DNA of 64,000 bases from CAZEHS01 sp964649745 (GCA_964649745.1 CAZYQI010000001.1:173458-237457), one strand, 5' to 3'. Counted from the stretch's first letter, positions 23,428 through 33,011 are shown. Numbers and translations are program-made. Notes: generated from the sequence alone by a model not told the origin.

Positions 23428-25005
23428 TCAATCCGGCAGACGTTTACGTATGTCCATGATTTTTTCAAGGTTCCTGAAGAAGATATCCACCAGCCTGGGC
23501 TCGAACATGATATCCCTCATCCTGCGGATTTCTTCATAGACATCCTCATCGGACCATGCTTCCTTGTAGACCCGCTTATGGCTCAGTGCGTCGTATACAT
23601 CCGCAAGACAGGTGATCCGGCTCATAATATGGATTTCTTCCCGTTTTTTACCTACGGGATAACCGGATCCGTCCCAGCGTTCGTGATGCTCCAGCGCCAC
23701 CCGGGCAGCGGTTTTCATAATGTCACGCTTGGACTGCTTAAGAATTTCATATCCGATGGTGGTATGGGTTTTTACCATCTCGAATTCTTCCGGCGTCAGC
23801 CTGCCGGGCTTGGTGAGAATGGTATCCGGAATACCGATTTTGCCAATGTCATGCATCGGCGATGCCATTCGCAACAGATCGGCCTCCTCCTCGGACAGCC
23901 CGTATTCCTTGGCCAGAATATAGGAATATTCAGCCACACGGCTTACATGGTTGGCTGTTTCCTTAGACCGGAACTCCACGATTTCGCCCAGGGTGTAGAG
24001 CACCTCTTTTTGCGTATCGATGATCTCGCGGTTCAGATAGATATTGTCGATGGCCACTGAAATATTGCTGTTAAGAATTTGAAACAACGCGCGATCCGGC
24101 TCAGTAAAGGATGCCGGTGTTTCAAAATAAATGAAATTCTTCAGCCCTTCCTCAACCTGAAATATGCTGAGGTATTGGTTGCCGTTGAAAGCATGCCCCT
24201 CGTTGTCCGCTGTATGGTGCATCAGATTGCGGAATGCCTCTGAGGACAGCTTGCTAACTGCCAGCTCAACGTCGGAGCGGAAGGCTCCTTTCCGGGTGAG
24301 TATCCTGAATTTCTGGTCCCGCTGCATGGCAGCGAATCCGTTAATGGGAACCACGCCGGCCCCAGGCTCTAATTGAAGGAGGTTTTCGTACGTATCCATG
24401 GCAATACTCATGAACTCCTCCAGTTTTTTCACCTGGAACATTTTTCTGGACTGATTCAGGATCTCTTCCAGACCCAGCCGGTTGTGTTCAATGGTCCTCA
24501 TGTCGATATACGCCCGCAGGGACGCAATGATGGAGGTATACAGCTTTTGGACAGTAAGCTCCGTTTTTGATTTGTAATCGTTGATATCATAATTCCTTAT
24601 CACATCATCCTCGGGAGCCTGACCCGGCTGCCCAGTTCGAAGGATAATGCGGACAAAAGGATTTTTGATAGTCTCTCTTATTTTTTTTACGACTTCAAGC
24701 CCTGAGTTCTCTGTTTCCATGACAACGTCAAGCAGAATCACCGCAATATCCGGTTGCTCTTCCATGACTCGGATTGTTTCTGGGCCTGAATACGTGCTGA
24801 TAAGCTCTACACCGCGATCCTCAAAGGAGAACTTGCGTAGAACCATGCGGGTCATGGTATGAACTTCGTCTTCATCATCGGCGATGATGATCTTCCATGG
24901 TTTTTTATGGACAGGTGCCTCAGCCATGGGAAATTGAACCTCCCCAAGTGTATGAGGCTCGTCGTCCCCTGAAAAGAGGGGTTCGTAATCCAGATTGAAT
25001 CCCAT
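23428..25005 (-). CDS. Response regulator with HD-GYP phosphodiesterase output
   Basis: A 525-residue two-component protein. After a 35-residue leader there is a receiver domain (about 37-160) with the acidic pocket ADDED and the phospho-acceptor D93 in VILLDVVME. The middle (about 175-340) resembles the DUF3369 sensor seen in similar proteins. The C-terminal HD-GYP domain (about 345-520) holds NHVSRVAEYS, the metal-binding MHDIGKIGIPD and HHERWDGSGYPVG, all intact. Such domains cleave c-di-GMP to pGpG or GMP. No cognate histidine kinase is adjacent. A good promoter lies 35 bases or more upstream. Pairs with the PAS/GGDEF/HD-GYP gene next to it. Confidence 0.93.
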   Translation of the reverse strand: MGFNLDYEPLFSGDDEPHTLGEVQFPMAEAPVHKKPWKIIIADDEDEVHTMTRMVLRKFSFEDRGVELISTYSGPETIRVMEEQPDIAVILLDVVMETENSGLEVVKKIRETIKNPFVRIILRTGQPGQAPEDDVIRNYDINDYKSKTELTVQKLYTSIIASLRAYIDMRTIEHNRLGLEEILNQSRKMFQVKKLEEFMSIAMDTYENLLQLEPGAGVVPINGFAAMQRDQKFRILTRKGAFRSDVELAVSKLSSEAFRNLMHHTADNEGHAFNGNQYLSIFQVEEGLKNFIYFETPASFTEPDRALFQILNSNISVAIDNIYLNREIIDTQKEVLYTLGEIVEFRSKETANHVSRVAEYSYILAKEYGLSEEEADLLRMASPMHDIGKIGIPDTILTKPGRLTPEEFEMVKTHTTIGYEILKQSKRDIMKTAARVALEHHERWDGSGYPVGKKREEIHIMSRITCLADVYDALSHKRVYKEAWSDEDVYEEIRRMRDIMFEPRLVDIFFRNLEKIMDIRKRLPD

Positions 25006-25039
25006 GATGCTACCCCCAGCGATACGCGCGGTTTTTATG

Positions 25040-25067
25040 TATATAACCCGATTTGATTATTTGTAAA
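25040..25067 (-). promoter_or_regulatory. Probable promoter of the REC/HD-GYP gene
   Basis: TTTACA (25067 to 25062) and TATATA (25045 to 25040) with a 16-base spacer, about 35 bases upstream of the ATG. A TTGACA just upstream has no matching -10. Confidence 0.4.
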
Positions 25068-25093
25068 CATGTTTGTGTCAAAAGATGTCTGTC

Positions 25094-27349
25094 TCACCCT
25101 ATGCTGATTAGCGATTCCTCTTCATTGATCATACGGATAAATTCTCTTACAATGGGGCCGTCAAACTGCGAGCCCGCAAAACAGTCCAGCTCCATCAGCG
25201 CCTCTGCACGGCTTCGGGGGTCTCTGTATTTCCGGCTGCTGATCATCGCATCATAGGCATCCACCACTGCAAGGGCCCGGGATATTACAGGAATCGACTC
25301 TCCGGATAACCCCTGCGGATATCCGCTGCCGTCCATCCATTCGTGGTGACAGAGGATGTATTCAGCAATATTGGAGAGTTCCGGGGTTGTAGACGCAATA
25401 CGGTAGCCAACTTCCGGGTGTTTTCTCATGATTCCCCACTCCTCATCCGTAAGCGGAGCCGCTTTGTTGAGAATCATATCCGGCACAGCGATTTTCCCTA
25501 TATCGTGCAAAAGGGCCAAAAGCTCCAGATCATCCATCTGCGACGCAGTGAAACCCAGCCTTTTTCCCAGCCGCATCGAAAGATCCTTTAGACGTTCGGA
25601 ATGCTCTCCCATTTCGCAGGTTCGCTCATGAAGGGTTTTTTTCAACGACGTAATAATGGAGCTTTTCAGGCTCTTGCTCTCCACCAGTTTGTTCTTATAC
25701 ATGCGGTCATCCGCCACTTTAAAGGTGGTACGAATATCTTCCTCGGTGCTATTCTTCGTTGCAACACCCACTGCTATGCTGACATTCAGCGGTTCGTAGA
25801 TCATGCCTTTAGATTTTTCACGGATTCGCGATGCCAACTCCAGGGCCGATTCTTCGGAGGTGCGCGGCAGGATGATGGCGAACTCATCTCCGCCGATTCT
25901 GGCGGTAATGTCGTCTGTACGGCAGGCGCCCTTCAGAATATAGGCGGCGGCCTTGATCAGACGATCCCCTGCCTCATGACCGAAGGCATCGTTCATCAGT
26001 TTAAGACCGTTCACGTCACCGACAATGATGCTAAGCGGCAGTTGACGACCTGTATCAAGCCGTTTAAGCTCTTCTTCAAAGTAGGCTCGGTTATAAAGGC
26101 CCGTGAGGCTGTCGTGAAAACTCATATAGCGGATTTCTTCTTCAATGACCTTTCGGTTGGTGATATCCAGTCCCGTGCAAACAACGAAATCTCCGCTGCT
26201 GGTATCGCCGGTCAATTTGGAAAGAACCATCTGGATGGTTCGGACATCTCCGCACCGCGTCAGCATTCGGCTTTCGAATTCGACTGCGGTCTTATCGGTC
26301 AGGACTCTCTCAAAATACTGGCGAAACTTATCTCTTTCTCCTTCATTGTCCATCAGTACCCAGAACGGACTCTGATGGGCTTCTTCCACTGTCCAGCCTG
26401 TCATATCCACACAGGCCCGGTTGAAGCGAACCGCGTGTCCCGATCGGGAAAGGACAACGATCAAGCTTCCCACGGTTTCTAGTATCGTACTGGAAAAATT
26501 CCGTTCCTCTGCCAGCTGCTTGTCGATCATTTTTCGATGGGTGATATCCCGGAGGGTAAGAATGGTTCCCTCCACGCTGCGATCCTCATTATGGATCGGG
26601 GTTCCGTAGGCTTCCACCCACACACATCCACCCTGAGCCTGACGGAGCCTGAATTCAAATTTCCCGGTCAGCCTGGTTTCAATAATATCCTTCATCCTGT
26701 TCTGCACATAGGAAATGTCCTCGCTGTGTATCAGGGAGGTAAGAAGGGTCCCCAGCAGTTTGGCGCCGTTTGTTTTCAGTACCCGGCTTATGGCGGAGGA
26801 TATATAGGTGCATCGCAGGTCGAGATCGGTCTTAATCAGAACGTCTTCAATGTTCTCCGTAATGCTCCGCAGCTCCATTTCGTTCTTTATCAGGGCCTTC
26901 TGGGATCGTTCCAGTTCAACCTCTGAGTTTAAACGATCCAACAGCTGGCGGATTTGTCCGGGAAGATACGTGGGCAAAGTGGGGTCCTTCACCAGATAGT
27001 CCATGGCCCCTTTTTTTAAATAGCTGACCGCCCGTTTATAATCCGGTTCTTTTGAAACCACCACATAGGGGAATTTTCGCCCGGGGTGCTTCTGTCGGAG
27101 TCTTGTGGCGAAGAACACGCCTTTACGATAAAGGAATTCTTCGTTCACAACACCGATGAGCCCTGTATTGTCCCCCCAATAGGCCAGCGCATTGTCCAGC
27201 TCGTTAAACTGATGCACCTCAAGACCCGCCTTTTGGAACGCATCAAAGAAAGACCCTCCTAGTGCAGGGTCTGATTCGAGCAGTAAGATACCATCGTAAG
27301 GAGCCAGATGGTCCTGTTCGGGCGAATCGCAATACAGATCGAACTTCAT
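25094..27349 (-). CDS. PAS-GGDEF-HD-GYP signalling protein with receiver-like N-terminus
   Basis: A 751-residue cytosolic protein that could both make and degrade c-di-GMP. The start at 27349 follows CTGGAAGGAATCGGT. Domains in order: a receiver-like fold (about 15-135, GILLLESDPALGGSFFDAF; it has NEEFLYRKG in the place of the phospho-Asp, so it is probably not phosphorylated), PAS (about 155-280), PAS (about 285-410), GGDEF (about 415-570) with the intact signature RIGGDEFAIILPR, and HD-GYP (about 575-745) with LLHDIGKIAVPDMIL and HHEWMDGSGYPQG. All catalytic motifs look functional. A GGDEF plus HD-GYP (rather than EAL) in one chain is less common. It lies 88 bases upstream of the REC/HD-GYP gene in the same direction. 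Confidence 0.93.
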   Translation of the reverse strand: MKFDLYCDSPEQDHLAPYDGILLLESDPALGGSFFDAFQKAGLEVHQFNELDNALAYWGDNTGLIGVVNEEFLYRKGVFFATRLRQKHPGRKFPYVVVSKEPDYKRAVSYLKKGAMDYLVKDPTLPTYLPGQIRQLLDRLNSEVELERSQKALIKNEMELRSITENIEDVLIKTDLDLRCTYISSAISRVLKTNGAKLLGTLLTSLIHSEDISYVQNRMKDIIETRLTGKFEFRLRQAQGGCVWVEAYGTPIHNEDRSVEGTILTLRDITHRKMIDKQLAEERNFSSTILETVGSLIVVLSRSGHAVRFNRACVDMTGWTVEEAHQSPFWVLMDNEGERDKFRQYFERVLTDKTAVEFESRMLTRCGDVRTIQMVLSKLTGDTSSGDFVVCTGLDITNRKVIEEEIRYMSFHDSLTGLYNRAYFEEELKRLDTGRQLPLSIIVGDVNGLKLMNDAFGHEAGDRLIKAAAYILKGACRTDDITARIGGDEFAIILPRTSEESALELASRIREKSKGMIYEPLNVSIAVGVATKNSTEEDIRTTFKVADDRMYKNKLVESKSLKSSIITSLKKTLHERTCEMGEHSERLKDLSMRLGKRLGFTASQMDDLELLALLHDIGKIAVPDMILNKAAPLTDEEWGIMRKHPEVGYRIASTTPELSNIAEYILCHHEWMDGSGYPQGLSGESIPVISRALAVVDAYDAMISSRKYRDPRSRAEALMELDCFAGSQFDGPIVREFIRMINEEESLISIG

Positions 27350-27463
27350 ACCGATTCCTTCCAGGCTGATCATGTAACGACTACTGGGATATCATCACTT
27401 GTATTAATTCTACCTGAACCTTGAAAACCCTTCACAAAAATAAAAAAATGTTTTCCGGCAGGG

Positions 27464-28411
27464 TCAGCTGATGATTCCCGCCAATGCCCGAAGACCCATA
27501 GAATAGCTCTCCGAACCGAAGCCGGCAATAATTCCTGCCGCCGCTGCAGCGGTAACGGAATGGGCCCGGAAGGGCTCTCGGCCATGAATGTTGGAAAGGT
27601 GAACCTCAACCACCGGCAGCCCGACAGCCTTGAGAGCGTCCAGCAGTGCAATGCTTGTATGGGTATAGGCCGCAGGGTTGATCAGAATGCCGTCAAAAGC
27701 ATCCTCGGCAGATTGTATCCAGTCAATGAGAACCCCTTCATGGTTGGACTGCCTTATATCCAGCTTAACTGAAAGCTCTTCGGCCAGACGTTGCAGCTCT
27801 TCACAAAGGCTCTCATACGTTTTTTGTCCATAAACCTCCGGTTCACGACGTCCCAGCATGTTGAGGTTGGGCCCGTTCACCACCAGTATGCGCTTAAGTT
27901 TGTTTGTTGTATTTGAGATTGTCATCAGCTCCTCCAAGGCCTGCTCCGCAGGGCCATCATTCATAACCGTATAGTCCGACACCCGCCTGTAAACAGGCTC
28001 CCGTTCCTCCGCAAGGGTATAAATCCGTTCCGGCCGAAGGGCCAAAAGAGGACGCTGGCTCATATCCGCTGACTCCAATATCTGCTTCGGGCTTCTTAAA
28101 ATCCGGACAATTACCCCATTTCCACGGAGACGGCTGATATTTCCGGGGTCCAGCACTGCGCCCCCTCCCGTTGAAATGACGGAGGGTACCGGTTTGGAAC
28201 ATAGCTCCTCCAGTACAGAGGACTCCACCGCCCGAAAACCTGCTTCTCCCTGATCGGCAAAAATCTCCTCCACCGAATGCCCGGTGCGTCGGATGATTTC
28301 TTGATCCAGGTCAAAAAACGGGCGTCCAATGGCGGCGGCAAGGCTTTTCCCTAAGATTGTCTTTCCGCAGCCGGTCAGACCTACCAGGGCAATATGGATC
28401 CGGGCCCTCAA
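27464..28411 (-). CDS. Fused shikimate kinase / type II 3-dehydroquinate dehydratase
   Basis: One 315-residue chain with two shikimate-pathway activities. Residues 1-165 are shikimate kinase: P-loop GLTGCGKT (10-17), DLDQEI, the substrate arginine in GFRAVES, and STGGGAVL. After a short linker (about 166-172) residues 173-315 are a type II dehydroquinase: VVNGPNLNMLGRREPEVYG with the catalytic tyrosine, then RQSNHEG, INPAAYTHTS and VHLSNIHGREPFRAHS. The frame is continuous with no stop or frameshift. It starts with TTG at 28411, overlapping the pheA stop by four bases (TTGA). The two enzymes are steps 3 and 5 of the pathway, with AroE catalysing the step between. Fusion is an unusual arrangement for the type II enzyme. 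Confidence 0.93.
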   Translation of the reverse strand: MRARIHIALVGLTGCGKTILGKSLAAAIGRPFFDLDQEIIRRTGHSVEEIFADQGEAGFRAVESSVLEELCSKPVPSVISTGGGAVLDPGNISRLRGNGVIVRILRSPKQILESADMSQRPLLALRPERIYTLAEEREPVYRRVSDYTVMNDGPAEQALEELMTISNTTNKLKRILVVNGPNLNMLGRREPEVYGQKTYESLCEELQRLAEELSVKLDIRQSNHEGVLIDWIQSAEDAFDGILINPAAYTHTSIALLDALKAVGLPVVEVHLSNIHGREPFRAHSVTAAAAAGIIAGFGSESYSMGLRALAGIIS

Positions 28412-29535
28412 TTGCTTGTCCCCTTGCGGTAGCTTCCGAGAAACTTAAAGTACGTACACTGGGGCTTCACAGCCTCTATGGCCCGTTGAACGTCCGCATT
28501 CATGATGCTGCCTTCGGCATCCAGGAAGATGAAGTATTCCCATGGGCGGTCCGGCACCGGCCGGCTTTCGATCCGCAACAGGTTCACCGATTCCTCTGCA
28601 AAGCAGCCCAGTATGCTGTGAAGCGCACCGGCAGTGTGGCGGGTCGTTAGTACCATACTGCTGGTATCGGCATCGTCACACACCTCCGGCACGGCACTGA
28701 GGATAAAAAAACGGGTGGTATTGACCGTGCTGTTCTGAATGGCCGGCTTCAAGATATCAAGACCATAAAGCGCCGCTGCCTGTTCGCTGCCGATGGCACC
28801 ATAAAGCGGGTTCCGCTCTTCTGCCACATGCCTTACGCTGAAGGCGGTGTTCTTCATGGGGATAAGTCTGGCGGATTTCAACCCTCCCAGATACGCGCTG
28901 CACTGCTCAAGCCCCTGGGGATGGGAATAGATTTCCGTCAGAGCCTCTGCATCCGCCCCAGGCAGACCGATAAGATGATGCACCACGGACAGACATATTT
29001 CACCGGTAATGCAGATGTCGTTTTCGCGGATCAGGTCATACACTTCTTTGATGGCACCAGTGGTGGTGTTCTCCACCGGCAGCACCCCATAAGCCACCTC
29101 TCCCTGTACAACGGCGTCGCACACCGCGGAAAAGCCCGGGTAGTTGCGGTATGACACCGCCGGTTCGCCAAAATAGCTGAACAGGGCGCTTTCGCTGAAG
29201 GCGCCCGGTATTCCCGCATAACCCGCGGTTATGGGCCCACCGGCACTGGACCTTACAGGGGCGAAGGCGCTTCTTCCGCTTTCCTGAAGGGAGCGGCTGG
29301 CTTCCAGAATCGTTCGGACAATGCGGAGGACCCGGTCGCGGTATGCCGGGTTGGCCACATTGGCTCCGATTCGCTGAAGGATCGCCTGTTCCCGGCCCGG
29401 ATCCCGGGTTTTCCGTCCCTCCGACTCCTTGATGACTCCCACCTGCTCCGCAATTGCCATACGTCGGTTAAGCAGTTCTGTGATCGCATCATCTATGGTG
29501 TCTATTTCATTTCTATATTCAATGAGTGTCTTCAT
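28408..29535 (-). CDS. pheA: Chorismate mutase / prephenate dehydratase (P-protein)
   Basis: Makes phenylpyruvate from chorismate through prephenate. The start at 29535 follows GGAGGCTTGGAA; an upstream frame of 28 Gly/Ser-rich codons is a shadow of aroC. The 375-residue product has an AroQ-type chorismate mutase (1-85, YRNEIDTIDDAITELLNRRM), prephenate dehydratase (about 105-285) with the catalytic VENTTTGAIKEVYDLI, and a C-terminal ACT domain (about 295-370) with the Phe-binding ESRP motif in RIESRPVPDRPWEYFIFLD. Feedback inhibition by phenylalanine is therefore expected. It overlaps aroC and aroKQ by four bases on each side. Confidence 0.95.
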   Translation of the reverse strand: MKTLIEYRNEIDTIDDAITELLNRRMAIAEQVGVIKESEGRKTRDPGREQAILQRIGANVANPAYRDRVLRIVRTILEASRSLQESGRSAFAPVRSSAGGPITAGYAGIPGAFSESALFSYFGEPAVSYRNYPGFSAVCDAVVQGEVAYGVLPVENTTTGAIKEVYDLIRENDICITGEICLSVVHHLIGLPGADAEALTEIYSHPQGLEQCSAYLGGLKSARLIPMKNTAFSVRHVAEERNPLYGAIGSEQAAALYGLDILKPAIQNSTVNTTRFFILSAVPEVCDDADTSSMVLTTRHTAGALHSILGCFAEESVNLLRIESRPVPDRPWEYFIFLDAEGSIMNADVQRAIEAVKPQCTYFKFLGSYRKGTSN

Positions 29536-30644
29536 TTCCAAGCCTCCTGCATCTGAATCTGATGATCCAGCATGGCTTCCAGAAGGGCCATTGCCGTCAC
29601 CGCCTCCACCACAGGGCATGCCCGGGGCACAATACAGGGATCATGACGTCCCTGTATCTCCAGTACCGTTTCAACACCCGCCTTGAGATCCACGGTTCCC
29701 TGAGGAACCGAAATGCTGGGTGTTGGCCGAAAGGTGACGCGGAACCGTATGGGCATTCCGTTGCTGATACCGCCGTTTATACCGCCGCTGTTGTTGGTTT
29801 CAGAGCTTACCGTGCCCTCCTGTACCGTCCACGGATCGTTGGCCTCGGAACCTCTCATGGCTCCAAGAGCCGTGCCCGCACCGAATTCCAATGCCTTGAC
29901 TCCGGGTATGGAGAAAATCAGATGGGACAGGGTGCTTTCAATGGAATGGAAGAACGGCTCCCCCCACCCGGCCGGAACGCCTGCCGCCATAAGCTCAATC
30001 TGTCCTCCGACGGAATCCCCTGCCCCCCGCAGCTCCTGCAGCATGTGGGCAGCCTGTGTCTGTGCCTTTTCTGAAAGGAAGGGCACAGGCCGGTCTTTAA
30101 GGCCGCCCTCCGCTATCATCCGAATTTCCCTGTCCGATAGGATGTCCGGCTCATCGGTGATCGGACCCATTCGGCTGATCCGGGCTCCGATGGATACCCC
30201 CAGGGGGCGGAGAAGCTGCGCTGCCAGGGCACCGGCGAATACCACCGGAGCCGTGAGCCGGCCGGAAAAATGGCCTCCTCCCCGGAAATCCTGATGTCCT
30301 CCGTACTTTATCCCAGCCGCGTAATCCGCGTGGGATGGCCGGGGGGCAGCCGATATATCCTGATAATCCCTGCTTTTTGTATCGGTATTTGGGAAAAACA
30401 CAGTCAGTGGCGCACCGGTGAGCCTTTCTCCGTAAATGCCGCTGAGAATCCGGTATTCGTCCGATTCCACCCGAGGGGTGGCATGAATGCCCGTTCCGGG
30501 CTTTCTGCGGTCCAGTTCACGACGTATGTCTTCAAAGTCCGGCCGAAATCCTGCCGGAAGATGGTGAACCGTTATTCCGATTCCCGCTCCGTGAGATTCT
30601 CCGAAAAGCGAGTAAATGACCTGTCTTCCCCAACTGCTACTCAA
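29532..30644 (-). CDS. aroC: Chorismate synthase
   Basis: Converts EPSP to chorismate, needing reduced flavin. The likely start is TTG at 30644, seven bases after GGGAGGGG, giving 370 residues and an N-terminus SSSWGRQVIYSLFGESHGAG that fits the family; the longer ATG frame to 30677 runs into the aroA coding region with no site. Signatures are GESHGAGIG, RPSHADYAAGIKYGGHQDFR and RGGGHFSGRLTA. Near the C-terminus DPCIVPRACPVVEA is typical. It overlaps aroA by eight bases and pheA by four. Confidence 0.95.
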   Translation of the reverse strand: MSSSWGRQVIYSLFGESHGAGIGITVHHLPAGFRPDFEDIRRELDRRKPGTGIHATPRVESDEYRILSGIYGERLTGAPLTVFFPNTDTKSRDYQDISAAPRPSHADYAAGIKYGGHQDFRGGGHFSGRLTAPVVFAGALAAQLLRPLGVSIGARISRMGPITDEPDILSDREIRMIAEGGLKDRPVPFLSEKAQTQAAHMLQELRGAGDSVGGQIELMAAGVPAGWGEPFFHSIESTLSHLIFSIPGVKALEFGAGTALGAMRGSEANDPWTVQEGTVSSETNNSGGINGGISNGMPIRFRVTFRPTPSISVPQGTVDLKAGVETVLEIQGRHDPCIVPRACPVVEAVTAMALLEAMLDHQIQMQEAWK

Positions 30645-31896
30645 CGATAACCCCTCCCAATGCTTTAAAATCATCAAAGAAATGCGGATATGACTTTCTC
30701 ACGGCCTCGCTGCCCTCAATAATGACCGGGCCGTCGGCTTTAATGGCTGCCACTGCCAGGCTCATGACGATTCGATGATCATTCCACCCTTCCACCGTAC
30801 CGCCGGTAAGACGCTCCACACCGTTGATCACAAGACCGTCGGGGGTTTCCTGAATATTGGCCCCCAGCTTGTTAAGCTCGGTGCAGATGGCATTCAGCCG
30901 GTCGGATTCCTTGATGCGTACCCGAGCCGCATTGATGATGCGGGTTTCCCCCTTGCTCAGGGCGGCCAGGGTGGCCGCAATGGGCACCAAATCCGGGCAC
31001 TGGGAGGCGTCGATCAGGGTTCCGTGGGTTTTGGAGGGCATCACCTTAAGATTTCCGGCTTCCCATCGGATGTCCGCACCCATGGCGGCGGCAATTTCAA
31101 GAATACGTCGGTCTCCCTGACAGGTGTTTGCCTCCAGATCCGTCAGCAAAAGTCCGTTGCCCAGAATCCCCGCCGCTATCCAGAAGGCCGCCTGAGAGTA
31201 ATCCCCCTCAACCCGGTAACCGGTGGGCTGATAATGTTGTTTCCCAGGGATTCGGAAACGGTCCGGCGATACGGTTTCAACCGTCACGCCGAAGCGCTGA
31301 AGCATCTGGATGGTCAACTCCACATAGTCTCGGGATTCCAGGCTGGAGCTCAGAACGATTTCGGAATCCCCCTCCAATAACGGCAGCACATACATCAGAC
31401 CGGTTACGAACTGGGAGCTTATATTTCCCGGCATAGTGAAGGTTCCCGGCTTCAGGCGGCCCTCCGACATAAGAGGCAGGTGTCCTTCGTAATGGTAGCG
31501 GATGCCCTGTTCCTTGAAAATATCAATGTAAGGGTACAGCGGCCGCGTGGCCAGTTTTCCCTCTCCGCAAAATACCACCGGGCCCTCCGTGAGGCCTGCG
31601 AAAGGGATCATGAATCTCAGGGTTGAGCCTGATTCCCTGCACTGCAGAGGTATATGGGGTGTTTCCAGCTTTTCGCGGCCCAGGACCATCAGAGAATCCT
31701 GCCGCCGGGCGTATTGAACGCCGAAATCCGATATGGCGTCACAGGTGGCTTCAATATCCTCGGAAAAAACCAGGTTTTCAATGATGCTTTCACCTTCCGC
31801 CAGGGCAGCCGCCAACACGGCTCTGTGGCTCAGACTTTTAGACGGCGGTATGGATACAGTGCCGCTGAGAACGGCCGATTGCACGATTCTTGTCAT
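30637..31896 (-). CDS. aroA: 3-phosphoshikimate 1-carboxyvinyltransferase (EPSP synthase)
   Basis: Adds PEP to shikimate-3-phosphate. The start at 31896 follows AAAAGGGAGCACATT; the 40 codons upstream in the longer frame are not family-like. The 419-residue product has PPSKSLSHRAVLAAALAEG at the N-terminus, ESGSTLRFMIPFA (the PEP-side loop, in a clostridial variant of the usual GNSGTT/GNAGTA), EGDYSQAAFWIAAG and RIKESDRLNAICTEL with the catalytic Asp/Glu. The variant loop differs from the glyphosate-sensitive class I text, but sensitivity cannot be predicted here. It starts 61 bases after aroB ends. Confidence 0.95.
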   Translation of the reverse strand: MTRIVQSAVLSGTVSIPPSKSLSHRAVLAAALAEGESIIENLVFSEDIEATCDAISDFGVQYARRQDSLMVLGREKLETPHIPLQCRESGSTLRFMIPFAGLTEGPVVFCGEGKLATRPLYPYIDIFKEQGIRYHYEGHLPLMSEGRLKPGTFTMPGNISSQFVTGLMYVLPLLEGDSEIVLSSSLESRDYVELTIQMLQRFGVTVETVSPDRFRIPGKQHYQPTGYRVEGDYSQAAFWIAAGILGNGLLLTDLEANTCQGDRRILEIAAAMGADIRWEAGNLKVMPSKTHGTLIDASQCPDLVPIAATLAALSKGETRIINAARVRIKESDRLNAICTELNKLGANIQETPDGLVINGVERLTGGTVEGWNDHRIVMSLAVAAIKADGPVIIEGSEAVRKSYPHFFDDFKALGGVIVE

Positions 31897-31957
31897 AATG
31901 TGCTCCCTTTTACGTATTCTGCAGAAGCATACCGATGTATGCCTGTGGTGTCGTTCG

Positions 31958-33007
31958 TTAACGTGTGAGGAAGGAGGCGACGGCCTCCTGGGGAACATCA
32001 TACAGGAAGCTTTCACCGGGGCTTTTCATCAAGGCCAGGGTGATGCCGCTGCTGCTTCTTTTCTTGTCACGGTTCAGCCATCGGGTCAGCTCTTCCACGG
32101 GAACCCCCGATTCAACCGGAAGTCCTGTCCTTTTCAGAAGCTGCCTTAAGTCGGCGGAGGACCCTGCACGGGTTAGCCCCGCCGCCTCCGAACAGTCGGT
32201 AATCCAAACCATTCCCATGGCAACCGCTTCACCGTGAGTCCAACGGTTGAAGTCTCCGAAGGCCTCAAGAGCATGGCCGATGGTATGTCCGAAGTTCAAA
32301 AGCTTCCTTATTCCCATTTCCTTCTCATCTGCTTCAACAAGCCCTTTCTTGACCGTCAGGGCTCTCGTTATCATTTCATGGACCGCATCCGATTCCCTGG
32401 GGATGCCGTTCTTTTCCAGCATACGGTAAAGAATTTCATCACCGATACATCCGGCCTTCACCACCTCGGCCATCCCATCCTTCAGTATCCTGTCGGGAAG
32501 AGTTTGAAGAAAACCGGGATCGATCCAGACCTCCTGGGGATGGTAGAAGGTCCCCACCAGGTTCTTTCCTTCCGGCAGGTTCACCGCCACTTTTCCGCCG
32601 ATGCTGCTGTCCACCTGGGAAAGCAGAGTGGTGGGCATCTGTATGAAGGGAATTCCCCGCATATAAGTAGCGGCCGCGTAGCCCGTAATATCTCCGATTA
32701 CGCCCCCACCCAGGGCCAGAACCAAATCATTCCGTGTAAGCCCGGCTTCCAGCCAGCTTCGGTAAAGCCCCATAAGATTCTCATGGGATTTCGAGGCTTC
32801 TCCGGGGGCCAGCAGGGTGATATCGCATCGGGTCCCTTGCAGTTGCTGCCGGATGGCGTCGCCGTGGAGCGCCCACACGGTGGTGTCGGACACGATGGCC
32901 AGGCGCCGGGTATCCAATTGGCCTAGCCGGGCTTTCAGACGGAAACGAAGCTCTTTTTCGATTGTGATGGGGTAACTGGCCGAAGCCAGATGGATTGTAA
33001 GGGGCAT
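31958..33007 (-). CDS. aroB: 3-dehydroquinate synthase
   Basis: NAD- and metal-dependent enzyme that cyclises DAHP to 3-dehydroquinate. The 349-residue length is typical. Motifs: LVLALGGGVIGDITGYAAA (NAD loop), the MRGIPFIQMPTTLLSQVDSS segment, GGKVAVNLPEGKNLVG, the metal ligand GMAEVVKAG and the second ligand LLNFGHTIGHALEAF with the third in WTHGEAVAMGM. It follows tyrA by four bases with AGGACTGATACC before the ATG. Confidence 0.96.
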   Translation of the reverse strand: MPLTIHLASASYPITIEKELRFRLKARLGQLDTRRLAIVSDTTVWALHGDAIRQQLQGTRCDITLLAPGEASKSHENLMGLYRSWLEAGLTRNDLVLALGGGVIGDITGYAAATYMRGIPFIQMPTTLLSQVDSSIGGKVAVNLPEGKNLVGTFYHPQEVWIDPGFLQTLPDRILKDGMAEVVKAGCIGDEILYRMLEKNGIPRESDAVHEMITRALTVKKGLVEADEKEMGIRKLLNFGHTIGHALEAFGDFNRWTHGEAVAMGMVWITDCSEAAGLTRAGSSADLRQLLKRTGLPVESGVPVEELTRWLNRDKKRSSSGITLALMKSPGESFLYDVPQEAVASFLTR

Positions 33008-33011
33008 GGTA

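Noticed and set aside
25601..26482. 293-codon plus-strand frame
   Set aside because: Antisense shadow of the PAS/GGDEF/HD-GYP gene.
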